This document shows, piece by piece, positions 9,793-18,445 of a stretch of DNA of 64,000 nt. The first letter of the stretch is position 1; each line of letters opens with the position of its first letter. The notes below the pieces were generated by a model. It was not told where the DNA came from and did no database searches. It saw nothing but the letters and a program-made list of their open reading frames with translations. Position numbers and translations under genes: made by a program. This DNA comes from Hyphomicrobiales bacterium (GTDB lineage: Bacteria; Pseudomonadota; Alphaproteobacteria; Rhizobiales; Beijerinckiaceae). The stretch covers positions 1 through 64,000 of the forward strand of contig JAIXTM010000014.1 of the NCBI GenBank assembly GCA_027483945.1, in the 5' to 3' direction.

Positions 9793-10344
9793 ATGCCCGG
9801 TCGTGACCATCGCTTCCCCACGGCCGCCCTGGCGGCCGTGTTCGTTTCGGCCGGCCTTCTGGCCGGCTGCATCTACATGCCGCGCGGCGCAGCCGGCATT
9901 CCTGCCGATGCCAGCTGGTACGGACTGCCTTTGTCCGGCTGGATCGCCGAGGGCGATATCAAGGTCGAGGCGGTCAGCGTCTGCAATGGCGGGGATTGCC
10001 CCCCGGGCTCGGTCGTCGCGGCCCTGACAGCCGGCGGCACCGCCGCCCGCGACCTGGAGACCGCCCTCGCCGATCCCGCCCGCATGGCGCGCCTGCTCAA
10101 CGAGGCGGCCACACGCCGGCGCAATGCGAAGACGCCCGCGACCACCTTGTCCGCCCGGCGCATCGTTCTGGCCGGGCGCCCCGCCGTGGCGGTCGACATG
10201 GCCCGCACGGACGGGACGATGCCGGTCTCGGCCATCGTCGCGGGGCGCCGCAGCGGCGGCGCCCTTGACGTGGTGCTGGTGGTGGCGCGGCGGCCGGACG
10301 CGGCCGCCATCGTCGCACAGGGCGCGATTGCTACCCGGCTCTAG
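9793..10344 (+). CDS. Predicted lipoprotein of unknown function
   Basis: This 183-residue protein has a signal peptide (residues 1-25) ending in the lipobox LLAGC, so it should be lipid-modified at C26 and sit in the envelope. The mature part has two cysteines in SVCNGGDCPP and an alternating hydrophobic C-terminal half (IVLAGRPAVAVDMART, then ALDVVLVVARR). I do not recognise the family. The stop codon shares the four bases CTAG with the stop of the convergent cpdB gene. Confidence 0.7.
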   Translation: MPGRDHRFPTAALAAVFVSAGLLAGCIYMPRGAAGIPADASWYGLPLSGWIAEGDIKVEAVSVCNGGDCPPGSVVAALTAGGTAARDLETALADPARMARLLNEAATRRRNAKTPATTLSARRIVLAGRPAVAVDMARTDGTMPVSAIVAGRRSGGALDVVLVVARRPDAAAIVAQGAIATRL

Positions 10345-12320
10345 CCGGCGGCGAGCCGGTACTTGATGAACCCGTCCGCGGCGTCCCCCGCAGGCTCCAC
10401 CTTCAATCCCGGGGGCACCTTGTCCCTGGCGGCGGGGCCGGTGACGAAGGTGACGTTGACGCCCTTGGGCAGCGGCGCCAGCGACCAGTTACCGTCTGCC
10501 GTCGGGTTCACGTTCTTCAGTTCGAGCAGGTAGCGGACGATGACGTCCCGCGTCAGGTCCGGCGCCTCGATGATCGTCGTCGTGCCGTCGTTACCCGGGA
10601 AATTGCCGCCGCCCGACGCCCGGTAGTTATTCGTCGCGACGACGAACTCCGCCTTGTCGTCGATCGGCTTGCCCTTGTAGGCGAGGTCCACGATCCGCCT
10701 TGCATCGGGGGCGACGACCTTGCCGTTGTCGTCGTAGCGGGAGGGCTGGGTGACGTCGATCCTGTAGGTGACGCCATCGATGATGTCGAAATTAAAGGCC
10801 GGGAAGCGGGAATTGATCAGCTCCTGCTCCTCGGTCTTGGCGGGATCGATCCGGTTGAACGCGCCGGCCGAGCGCTCCAGCCATTCCCGCACCTGCGCGC
10901 CCGTGATCTTCACCGCCCGAACCGTGTTCGGATAGATGTAGATATCGGCGATGTCCTTGATGGCGATCGGACCGGGCTTGATGTCCGTGAAATAGGTCGG
11001 CCCGCCGCGCCCCCCGAACTTGAAGGGCGCCACTGCCGAGAGCAGCGGCAGGTCCTTGTGCGGTGTCTGCTTCAGCAGATCCGCCACATACCAGCTCTGC
11101 GCCTGGGATACGATCTGGACAGAGGGATCGTCCGCGATCATCGCGAAATAGCTCGTGATCGCCGCCGAAGTGGCGCTGACCGGCTGGCGGACATAGTCCA
11201 GCGTCGCCTGATGCGCGTCCCGAACCGCCGCGAGCACGGCAGCGTCCGCCTCGGCCTTCGGCACGACGCGGCGCTCCACGCGCTCGAAGATCGGCCGCGC
11301 CTCGACCTTGAAGTCGGCGATGCCCCAGCCGGAGCCCTTGCGCTCCAGGACGAGGTCCACGATGCCCAGATGCGAACCCCAGAATCCGGGCATCACGGCG
11401 GGCTTTCCGTGGAGCGTGCCCTTCACGTTGTCGATGCCGGGGATGTTGTTGAAGCTCTTGTCGCCGGGGAAGACGAGGTGCAGGTGCCCCGTCAGCAGGA
11501 CGTCGATGCCCTCGACGGCAGCGAGGTGGAGGGCCGCGTTCTCCTCCCCGCCCCTGCGCTCCCCGCCCGCGATGCCCGAATGGCACAGCGCGACGACGAT
11601 ATCGGGCCCGGCGGCACGCAATTCCGGCACGTAACGCCGCGCCGCCTCGACGATGTCGATCGTCGTCGCCTTGCCGTCCAGATGCGCCTTGTCCCATTGG
11701 ACGATCTGCGGCGGCGTGAAGCCGATGATGCCGATCTTGACCGTCTGGCGCCCACCGGCCTCGTCGACCACGGCACGTTCCACGATGGTCCAGGGCTTCA
11801 CCAGCGGCGTGCCGTCGGGCTTGAACACGTTGGCGCACACGACCGGAAACTTGGCCGCCGCGAGGGCCGTGTCGAGGAAGCCCAGGCCGTAATTGAACTC
11901 GTGGTTGCCAAGCGTGGAGCAGGCATAGTCGAGGCCGTTCATGGCCGCGAACATCGGGTGCGTGTCGCCGGGTTTGAGACCCTTCTTGTAGGCGATGAAA
12001 TCGCCCATCGGCGAACCCTGGATCAGGTCGCCGTTGTCCAGCAGGATCGAATTGGGCGCTTCCGCGCGCGCCGCCTTGATCAGCGTCGCCGTCTTGGCGA
12101 GGCCCAGCGTGTCGTCAGCGGCGTCGCGATAATAATCGTGCGGCACGACGTTGACGTGGAGGTCCGTCGTCTCCATCACGCGCAGCCTCACCCGCGGCGC
12201 GCCCTGGGCGGCGACAAGCCCGGGCACGGCAGCCGCAGCGATGGCGGCGGCGCCGGTGGCGATCACCTCGCGGCGCGTGGGCATGGAACGCAGGACACCA
12301 TCGAGATCACGGCTGGCCAT
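10341..12320 (-). CDS. cpdB: 2',3'-cyclic-nucleotide 2'-phosphodiesterase / 3'-nucleotidase
   Basis: This 659-residue periplasmic enzyme degrades 2',3'-cyclic nucleotides and 3'-nucleotides to nucleosides. It has a twin-arginine type signal (TRREVIATGAAAIAAAAV, RR at 16-17), a metallophosphoesterase domain with the di-metal motifs DLHVN (53-57), DNGDLIQGSP, GNHEFNYG and TGHLHL, and the C-terminal 5'-nucleotidase domain (NNYRASGGGNFPG). The length matches CpdB (about 650). An internal ATG at 12284 (MPTRREVI) would make a tighter Tat signal and is a plausible true start. Confidence 0.9.
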   Translation of the reverse strand: MASRDLDGVLRSMPTRREVIATGAAAIAAAAVPGLVAAQGAPRVRLRVMETTDLHVNVVPHDYYRDAADDTLGLAKTATLIKAARAEAPNSILLDNGDLIQGSPMGDFIAYKKGLKPGDTHPMFAAMNGLDYACSTLGNHEFNYGLGFLDTALAAAKFPVVCANVFKPDGTPLVKPWTIVERAVVDEAGGRQTVKIGIIGFTPPQIVQWDKAHLDGKATTIDIVEAARRYVPELRAAGPDIVVALCHSGIAGGERRGGEENAALHLAAVEGIDVLLTGHLHLVFPGDKSFNNIPGIDNVKGTLHGKPAVMPGFWGSHLGIVDLVLERKGSGWGIADFKVEARPIFERVERRVVPKAEADAAVLAAVRDAHQATLDYVRQPVSATSAAITSYFAMIADDPSVQIVSQAQSWYVADLLKQTPHKDLPLLSAVAPFKFGGRGGPTYFTDIKPGPIAIKDIADIYIYPNTVRAVKITGAQVREWLERSAGAFNRIDPAKTEEQELINSRFPAFNFDIIDGVTYRIDVTQPSRYDDNGKVVAPDARRIVDLAYKGKPIDDKAEFVVATNNYRASGGGNFPGNDGTTTIIEAPDLTRDVIVRYLLELKNVNPTADGNWSLAPLPKGVNVTFVTGPAARDKVPPGLKVEPAGDAADGFIKYRLAAG

Positions 12321-12388
12321 GGTCGCCTCCTGTTACGTCAGGAAGCAAGCCTAGCTCGCATCGGTGACGGGCTCCATGCGGATTTGCG

Positions 12389-13540
12389 TCAATCGGAAAG
12401 CGCCCGATCGAGATCGCCGAACAGGTCGTCCACGTCCTCCAGCCCCACCGACAGGCGCAGCAGGTCCGGCGGGCACGGCGAACCCGCGCCTTCGATGGAA
12501 GCGCGATGTTCGATGAGGCTTTCGACGCCGCCGAGGGATGTCGCCCGCTTCCACAGCTTCACCCGGGCCGCCGCTCGAACGGCCGCCCGCTCGCCAGCCG
12601 TCACCTGCACGGAGAGCATGTAGCCGAACCCGTTCTCCATCTGCCGCTGCGCGATGTCGTGACCCGGATGCTGCGGCAGGCCGGGATAGAGGACGCGTGC
12701 CAGCTTGGGATGGGCGGAAAAGCGCAGGGCGAGGTCCATGGCGCTCGCCGCCTGGCGCTCGGCCCGGATGTGGAAGGTCCGCAGGCCTCGCATGAGGAGG
12801 TAGGCTTCGAACGGCCCGAGGATCGCGCCCTGCTGACGCCGGATGCCGCCGATCCGCTGCCAGAAGGCGTCCTCCCGTGCCGTGGCGAGAACGCCCGCCA
12901 CCACGTCGGAATGGCCGTTCAGCACCTTGGTCGCCGCATGCATGACGATGTCCGCGCCATGGGTCAGCGGCCGCGTGTGGAACGGCGAGGCGCAGGTGGA
13001 ATCAACGGCCAGACGCGCACCCGCCCCGTGCGCGATCGCCGCCGCGCCGGCGATGTCCACGATGGTCCAGAGCGGATTGGCGGGCGTCTCGATCCAGACC
13101 AGCTTGGTGCGGCCCGGCTTCACCGCCGCCTTCAACGCATCGAGGTCGTCGGCGTCGACGAGGTCGACCGAAAGTCCCCAACGCACCGCCTCCGTCATCA
13201 GCCAGTTGCGCAGCGCCCAGTACATGACCCGCGAGGCCACGATATGGTCGCCCGGATCAAGCGCCTGGAACACGGCGGTTGCCGCCGCCATGCCCGAGCC
13301 GAAGAGCAGCGCCTGCGGCGCATCCTCCAGCATGGCAAGGACGCCCTCCGCCTCGCGGATCGTGGCATTGTCCGGCCGTCCGTAGACGAAGCCGGACGAA
13401 TACGCGTTGTCCTCGTCGCGGATATAGGTCGTCGCCACATGGATCGGCATGACGACCGCTCTGGTGGCGGGATCGACATGGCCCATCGCCTGGGCGGCGA
13501 GGCTGCGGCGGGAAAAGCGGCGGCGGGATGCGTCTGTCAT
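12389..13540 (-). CDS. Trans-sulfuration family PLP-dependent enzyme
   Basis: This 383-residue enzyme is of the cystathionine gamma-synthase / beta-lyase family. The PLP lysine is K205 in HAATKVLNGHSD. Other family motifs are GFVYGRPDNAT, LFGSGMAAATAVF and ETPANPLW. Start at 13540 (MTDASRRRFS) is chosen because earlier open codons encode no conserved sequence. Cystathionine beta-lyase, gamma-synthase or a homocysteine-forming sulfhydrylase are all possible. The cluster with metX about 10 kb away is not an operon. It is divergent from tspO. Confidence 0.85.
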   Translation of the reverse strand: MTDASRRRFSRRSLAAQAMGHVDPATRAVVMPIHVATTYIRDEDNAYSSGFVYGRPDNATIREAEGVLAMLEDAPQALLFGSGMAAATAVFQALDPGDHIVASRVMYWALRNWLMTEAVRWGLSVDLVDADDLDALKAAVKPGRTKLVWIETPANPLWTIVDIAGAAAIAHGAGARLAVDSTCASPFHTRPLTHGADIVMHAATKVLNGHSDVVAGVLATAREDAFWQRIGGIRRQQGAILGPFEAYLLMRGLRTFHIRAERQAASAMDLALRFSAHPKLARVLYPGLPQHPGHDIAQRQMENGFGYMLSVQVTAGERAAVRAAARVKLWKRATSLGGVESLIEHRASIEGAGSPCPPDLLRLSVGLEDVDDLFGDLDRALSD

Positions 13541-13669
13541 GCCCTGCTGATAGCGCAGCGCGACGCCGGCGCGAAGGCTCGAGCCATGGGCGAGCCCGGC
13601 AATGCGGCCTTGCCGAAACGGCACGCAGCCCCATGTCCGTCGAGGGAAACGAACCGGAAGGAGACCGCA

Positions 13670-14164
13670 ATGGCCGCTTCAGGCTCCCGGATGTCCGTGC
13701 CCGTTCGCCTCGCCTTGGCCGTTCTGCCGGTCCTGGCGGCCAGCGTGCTGGGCAACATCGCGACGATGCCGAACATCCCCGGCTGGTACGCGGGCTTGGT
13801 CAAGCCGAGCTTCAACCCGCCGAACTGGGTGTTCGGCCCGGTCTGGACCGTGCTCTACATCATGATGGCCTATGCCGCGTTCCGGGTGCTCGGACTGCCG
13901 CGGAGCACCGAGGGCCGCGCCCCCGCGCTGCTGGCCTTCTATGTCCAGCTCGCGCTCAATGCCGCCTGGTCGTTTGCCTTTTTCGGGGCCAACAGCACGG
14001 TCGGCGGCATGGTCGTGATCCTGCCGCTTCTTGCCATGATCCTTGTGACGATCTGGCGCTTTCGCCTCGTGGACCCGCCGGCGGCCTGGCTCCTCGTGCC
14101 CTATGCCGCCTGGGTGTCGTTCGCGACCGTGCTGAACATCGCGATCTGGCGCCTGAACGGCTAG
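13670..14164 (+). CDS. tspO: TspO/MBR-family tryptophan-rich sensory protein
   Basis: This 164-residue five-helix membrane protein has the family motif KPSFNPPNWVFGPVWTVLY at about 42-60, and the later stretch ALNAAWSFAFFGA. TspO proteins bind porphyrins and act in tetrapyrrole or stress signalling in alphaproteobacteria. The start is fixed by a good ribosome binding site (GGAAGGAGA) seven bases before the ATG. It is convergent with the response regulator gene. Confidence 0.93.
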   Translation: MAASGSRMSVPVRLALAVLPVLAASVLGNIATMPNIPGWYAGLVKPSFNPPNWVFGPVWTVLYIMMAYAAFRVLGLPRSTEGRAPALLAFYVQLALNAAWSFAFFGANSTVGGMVVILPLLAMILVTIWRFRLVDPPAAWLLVPYAAWVSFATVLNIAIWRLNG

Positions 14165-14168
14165 GCGG

Positions 14169-14534
14169 TCAGACCCTCAGGTTGCGCTTCACCGCCACCC
14201 GCATGTCGGTCAGCGAAAAGGGCTTGGTCAGCACATCGGCGACGATGGCGTCGAGCCCCCGCGCGCGCTCGCGCTGGTCGGCATAGCCGGTCATCAGCAG
14301 GATCACGAGGTCGGGAAAGTCCCGTTTGGCGGCGAGCGCCAGCGCGATCCCGTCCATCACCGGCATGCGGATGTCGGTCAGCATCAGGTCGAAGGGTTCT
14401 GTCGCCGCGGTCAGGCGTTCAAGTCCGTCGGCCCCGTCGACGCCGAGTTCCACGCTGTGGCCGTCCATCTCCAGCCCGCGCTTCAGGAAGCCGCGGACGC
14501 CCTCTTCGTCATCGACGAGCAGGATGCGCGCCAT
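14169..14534 (-). CDS. Single-domain response regulator
   Basis: This 121-residue protein is a receiver domain and nothing else. The acidic pair is D8/D9, the phosphoacceptor is D54 in LTDIRMP, the switch threonine is T82 in MTGYA and the lysine is K104 in TKPF. Stand-alone receivers of this type include CpdR and DivK in alphaproteobacteria, but the region after the switch threonine differs from CpdR, so I do not assign a symbol. It follows hpt by 7 bp on the same strand. Confidence 0.85.
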   Translation of the reverse strand: MARILLVDDEEGVRGFLKRGLEMDGHSVELGVDGADGLERLTAATEPFDLMLTDIRMPVMDGIALALAAKRDFPDLVILLMTGYADQRERARGLDAIVADVLTKPFSLTDMRVAVKRNLRV

Positions 14535-14541
14535 GGCCGGC

Positions 14542-15081
14542 TCAGCCGTCCTGTTCCACGAAGCCGACGAAGGGCAGTTGGCGGTAGGAATGCGCGACGT
14601 CCATGCCGTAGCCGATCACAAACAGGTCCGGACATTCGAAGCCGACGAAATCGGCGCCGACCTGAACGGCGCGCTTGCCGGGCTTCTCCAGCAACACCGC
14701 GGTCATGACGCGCCGGGCGCCGCGGGCCATCAGTAGGTCCTTGGCGAAGGCCAGCGTGCGGCCCGATTCCAGGATATCGTCCACCAGCAGAATGTCCCGG
14801 TCGCGCACGTCGCTGTCGATGTCCTTGAGGATCTCGACCTGTCCCGACGAGACGGTCGCCTCGCGGTAGCTCGACAGGTGCACGAATTCCACCTGCGGCG
14901 AGAGACCGGCCCGGTGCAGCGCGCGGATGAGGTCCGCGGCGAACATGAAGCTGCCCTTGAGCACCGCGACGACCAGCAATTCGTGCGGGTCGGCCTTCAC
15001 GATGGCGTTCGCCAGATCCGCGTTCCGACGCGCGATGGTGTCCTCGTCGTAGAGGACGCTGATCTTCAGGTCGGACTTCAT
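14542..15081 (-). CDS. hpt: Hypoxanthine phosphoribosyltransferase
   Basis: This 179-residue purine salvage enzyme converts hypoxanthine (and guanine) plus PRPP to IMP or GMP. The PRPP-binding motif is LLVDDILESGRTL. The loop AVLKGSFMFAADLIRAL and the C-terminal VGFECPDLFVIGYGMD (nucleobase-contacting) are typical. It is 4 bp downstream of the zinc-ribbon gene on the same strand, so a short operon with that gene and the response regulator is likely. Confidence 0.93.
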   Translation of the reverse strand: MKSDLKISVLYDEDTIARRNADLANAIVKADPHELLVVAVLKGSFMFAADLIRALHRAGLSPQVEFVHLSSYREATVSSGQVEILKDIDSDVRDRDILLVDDILESGRTLAFAKDLLMARGARRVMTAVLLEKPGKRAVQVGADFVGFECPDLFVIGYGMDVAHSYRQLPFVGFVEQDG

Positions 15082-15085
15082 GCTT

Positions 15086-15832
15086 TTATCTCGGGGACGC
15101 GTTGGCCTGGGTGGTGCCGCCGTCCTTGGCGAACATCACGACGACTTTCTGGCCGTCCGCGGGCGGAGACGCAAGCCGTGCGCGGAAGGCCATGGCCTGC
15201 CCGGCATCGAGCCGCGGCCGCATCGGCTCGACGGTCCATGTGTAGAGGCTGTCGCCCTCCGCACCCCGCACGGTTAGGAGGATCGACGCGACCGGGACCG
15301 TCCTATCGGTGACGTTGGCCACCTCGCCCTCCACGACGAGATAACGCGTCGTACCTTCCCAGACCGTCTCCGACCTCACGTCGCGGAAGACGAGGCCGCG
15401 CAGGTTCACCGGCATGCGGATAGCCGCGAACACTTTCGCAGTCTGCGGCGCGATGCGGACGACCGCTTCGCGTTTCACGATCCCGACGACCCCAGCGACG
15501 AGGACGAGGGCGAGCAGGACTGGCGCGCCGAAGCGTGCGACGACGGGCGGCAGGGTGACGTGCGGCAGCCGGATCGACGGCAGGCGCGAAGTCCGGCGCG
15601 GTGGCGGCGGGACGGCGTCCCGCTCGACCGGCACATCCGGCGCCGGCGGCGGAACGTCGTCCCGGAAGGCGACATCGTCCGGCGGCGGCTCGGCTGGCGC
15701 CATCGCATCTTCCGGAGGGGGGACGAAGAATTGCGTGCGGCAGGATGCGCAACGCACGGTCCGTCCTTTCGCCCCGACGGAGTCGGGCGGGAGGTTGTAG
15801 CGTCTTGCGCAAGATGGACAGACGATGAGCAT
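15086..15832 (-). CDS. MJ0042-type zinc-ribbon membrane protein (DUF3426-like)
   Basis: This 248-residue protein has an N-terminal zinc ribbon (C5-x2-C8 and C28-x2-C31, MLIVCPSCARRYNLP), a proline-rich acidic linker, one membrane segment (VLLALVLVAGVVGIV, about residues 110-125) and a C-terminal beta-rich extracytoplasmic domain with VVEGEVANVTDRTVPV, typical of DUF3426. The role is unknown in the family. It is divergent from ftsE, a common arrangement in Hyphomicrobiales. Confidence 0.85.
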   Translation of the reverse strand: MLIVCPSCARRYNLPPDSVGAKGRTVRCASCRTQFFVPPPEDAMAPAEPPPDDVAFRDDVPPPAPDVPVERDAVPPPPRRTSRLPSIRLPHVTLPPVVARFGAPVLLALVLVAGVVGIVKREAVVRIAPQTAKVFAAIRMPVNLRGLVFRDVRSETVWEGTTRYLVVEGEVANVTDRTVPVASILLTVRGAEGDSLYTWTVEPMRPRLDAGQAMAFRARLASPPADGQKVVVMFAKDGGTTQANASPR

Positions 15833-15985
15833 GGGCGAATCAGGCTGGTTCCGCCGGCCCGATCGTTTATGGACAAGCCGGACGGCGGCAGCCTCCATTG
15901 GCGCCTGTCATGGTTAACGAAGCATGAAGCCGGCGCGGAGCCGGCGGATCGGGCCGGCATGGCAGCCGGCAGGAAGGCGTAGGGT

Positions 15986-16645
15986 TTGGTCCGCTTCGAG
16001 AATGTCGGCCTCAGATACGGGATGGGCCCGGAGGTCCTGAAGGACATTTCCTTCGAGATCGAGCCGCGCTCCTTCCAGTTCCTGACCGGCCCGTCCGGAG
16101 CCGGCAAGACGACGCTGCTGCGGCTCATCCTTCTCGCCCTGCGGCCGACGCGCGGTCTCGTCACCGTCTTCGGTCAGGACACGTCGCGGATCGACAAGGG
16201 CGAGTTGACCGCCCTGCGCCGTCGCATGGGCATTGTGTTTCAGGACTTCCGGCTGCTCGACCATCTGACCACGTACGAGAACGTCGCCCTGCCGCTGCGG
16301 GTGCAGGGCAAGGACGAGGCGTCCTACCGGGCCGAGGTGGTGGATCTGCTGAAATTCGTCGGCCTCGGCGAGCGCATGCATGTCCTGCCGCCCGTCCTCT
16401 CGGGCGGCGAGAAGCAGCGCGCGGCCATCGCGCGGGCGCTCATCACCAGGCCGGACCTTCTGCTCGCCGACGAGCCGACCGGCAACGTCGATCCGAGCCT
16501 GGCCCGCCGGCTGCTGCGCCTCTTCGTGGAGCTCCACCATTTCGGCACCGCCGTGGTGATCGCGACCCACGATCTCGCCCTGATGGACCAGATCGGCGCG
16601 CGCCGCCTGGTCCTTGGGGACCGCCAGCTTCACATCGACGATTGA
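15986..16645 (+). CDS. ftsE: Cell division ATP-binding protein FtsE
   Basis: This 219-residue ABC ATPase partners FtsX to control septal peptidoglycan hydrolases at the divisome. Walker A is GPSGAGKT (35-42), the signature is LSGGEKQR (138-145) and Walker B is LLLADE (158-163), followed by PTGNVDP as in FtsE. The start is a TTG at 15986 preceded by a GGAAGG-type site. No ATG gives the conserved N-terminus. ftsX follows 11 bp later, so they form an operon. Confidence 0.93.
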   Translation: MVRFENVGLRYGMGPEVLKDISFEIEPRSFQFLTGPSGAGKTTLLRLILLALRPTRGLVTVFGQDTSRIDKGELTALRRRMGIVFQDFRLLDHLTTYENVALPLRVQGKDEASYRAEVVDLLKFVGLGERMHVLPPVLSGGEKQRAAIARALITRPDLLLADEPTGNVDPSLARRLLRLFVELHHFGTAVVIATHDLALMDQIGARRLVLGDRQLHIDD

Positions 16646-16656
16646 GGGGACGAGCG

Positions 16657-17619
16657 ATGACCGTCGACGCGCCGCAGGCGCCGCCCTTCGACGCTGCCGC
16701 CGAGAGCCAGGCCCGCATGCGGCCCGGCCGGCCGCTCGTGCCGTCCGGCACGATTGCCGGCCGGGCCCTCGTCGTCGTCATCGCGATTCTGACCTTCCTT
16801 GCAGCCCTGACCGCCAGCGGCGCGCAACTCGTCGCCAACGCATCGGCCGAATGGCGCAGCTCCATCGCCCGCGAGGTGACAATCCAGGTCCGGCCCCAGG
16901 CGCGCACCGACGTCGAGGCCGCCGTGGCGCGCGCCGCCACGCTCGCGAGGTCCGCGCGGGGCGTCGAGTCGGTCCGGGTCTTCTCCAAGGGCGAATCAGA
17001 GCGCCTACTGGAGCCCTGGCTGGGCAGCGGGCTGGACCTCGTGGAACTGCCGGTGCCCCGTCTCATCGTCGTCAAGCTGACTGGCGAGGCCGCGAGCGCC
17101 GACCTCGCGACGCTGAAGGAGGCGCTGCGCCGCGACGTCGCGGGGGCGAGCCTGGACGACCACAGGCTCTGGGTCGAACGCCTCGCCACCATGGCCGGCG
17201 GCGTCATCCTGGTCGGCCTCGTCGTCCTGGCCCTCGTGATCGCCGCGGCGGCCCTCGCCATTGGCTTCGCCACGCGCGGCGCCCTGGCCGGCGCAAAGGA
17301 TATTGTCGAGGTTCTGCATTTCGTCGGCGCCGACGACATCTTCATCGCACGCGAGTTCCAGCTGCGGTTCCTGCGTCTGGGTCTCAAGGGCGGCCTCATC
17401 GGAGGGGGCGCCGCGGCCTTGTTCCTCGCGCTCGCCGGCTGGCTCGCCGCCTCGCTGCGCGCCAGCCCGGGCGGCAACGAGGTCGAGGCCCTGTTCGGAA
17501 CGTTCCAGATCGGCTGGTCGGGCTACGGGGCCATCGGCGCGGTGGTGGCTCTCGTCGCGGCGGTCACCGCTCTTGTGTCCCGCGAGACGGTCCGGCGCCA
17601 GCTGCGTTCCATGGCCTGA
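16657..17619 (+). CDS. ftsX: Cell division protein FtsX
   Basis: This 320-residue inner-membrane partner of FtsE has a cytoplasmic N-terminus, a first membrane segment (RALVVVIAILTFLAALTASG), a periplasmic loop of about 100 residues, then three membrane segments with the conserved DIVEVLHFVGADDIFIAREF stretch between segments 2 and 3. The ATG at 16657 is preceded by GAGGGG at a good distance, better than a TTG 15 bp upstream that overlaps the ftsE stop. Confidence 0.9.
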   Translation: MTVDAPQAPPFDAAAESQARMRPGRPLVPSGTIAGRALVVVIAILTFLAALTASGAQLVANASAEWRSSIAREVTIQVRPQARTDVEAAVARAATLARSARGVESVRVFSKGESERLLEPWLGSGLDLVELPVPRLIVVKLTGEAASADLATLKEALRRDVAGASLDDHRLWVERLATMAGGVILVGLVVLALVIAAAALAIGFATRGALAGAKDIVEVLHFVGADDIFIAREFQLRFLRLGLKGGLIGGGAAALFLALAGWLAASLRASPGGNEVEALFGTFQIGWSGYGAIGAVVALVAAVTALVSRETVRRQLRSMA

Positions 17620-17682
17620 CGAAGCGTCCCGGCCCTGCCCACCTAGCCAATGCCTTAATTGCCAGCCATCATGCTGGAGGGG

Positions 17683-18417
17683 ATGATCGCTTTCGACCGC
17701 ATGGACGACCCGCAGCACAGGACCGGCGAACCGGCCGAAGCCGCCGCGCGGCCGCGCCGCAGCCGCGGCATCGTCGTGCGCGCTCTCGGCTGGATGGCAA
17801 TCTTCGTGTGCCTCGTTCTGGCCGTCGGCTTCGGTTTCTTCGTCCGCGATGTGCTGCGCCCGGTGCCGCTCGCCGGAGCGCGGGCGGACGCCATCGTCGT
17901 CCTCACCGGCGGCTCCCAGCGCATCGCTGACGCCATCGATCTCCTCGCCGAAGGTCGCGGGCGGCGCCTGCTCATCAGCGGGGTCAATGTGCGCGTGACG
18001 CGCGACGAGATGATCCGGACCAGCCCGGAGCACCGTGCCTGGTTCGAATGCTGTATCGACCTCGATTATCGGGCCCGAAACACGGTTGGCAACGCCATCG
18101 AGACGCGACGCTGGCTGCGCGGCCACGATTACCGCTCGGTCCTCGTCGTGACCTCCGCCTACCACATGCCGCGCTCGCTGGTGGAACTGTCCCACGCCCT
18201 GCCCGGCGTCCGCTTCCTCGCCCATCCGGTCGGGCTCGATACCGTGCCCGCCGGCTGGTGGCGCGATCCGCCGACGCTGCGTTTGCTCGCGGTCGAATAT
18301 GTGAAGTATGTGGTGGCGTCCCTGCGCACCCGGCTGGAAAGCGACCCGGAACATTCCCGCTTCGCCGTCGTGATGGGGGGACGCAGACCCGTCACCGGCG
18401 CGCCGCTCGGCCTTTGA
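17683..18417 (+). CDS. YdcF-family protein (DUF218)
   Basis: This roughly 244-residue membrane protein has one N-terminal segment (AIFVCLVLAVGFGFFV) and a DUF218 domain: ADAIVVLTGGSQRIADAIDLL, GRRLLISGVN, ARNTVGNAIETRRWL and SVLVVTSAYHMPRS. DUF218 proteins such as SanA, ElyC and YdcF act in envelope maintenance. The enzymatic reaction is unknown. The start is uncertain: 17659 (TTG), 17671, 17683 and 17701 are all open, and GGAGGGG abuts the ATG at 17683 too closely. plsC follows 28 bp downstream, so co-transcription is likely. Confidence 0.82.
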   Translation: MIAFDRMDDPQHRTGEPAEAAARPRRSRGIVVRALGWMAIFVCLVLAVGFGFFVRDVLRPVPLAGARADAIVVLTGGSQRIADAIDLLAEGRGRRLLISGVNVRVTRDEMIRTSPEHRAWFECCIDLDYRARNTVGNAIETRRWLRGHDYRSVLVVTSAYHMPRSLVELSHALPGVRFLAHPVGLDTVPAGWWRDPPTLRLLAVEYVKYVVASLRTRLESDPEHSRFAVVMGGRRPVTGAPLGL

Positions 18418-18445
18418 AGGCCATGCCGACGCGCGAGAGGCCTTC

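Noticed and set aside
12506-13669. Long N-terminal extension of the tspO reading frame
   Set aside because: It is antisense to the PLP enzyme. The ATG at 13670 has a strong ribosome site and starts the conserved TspO sequence.
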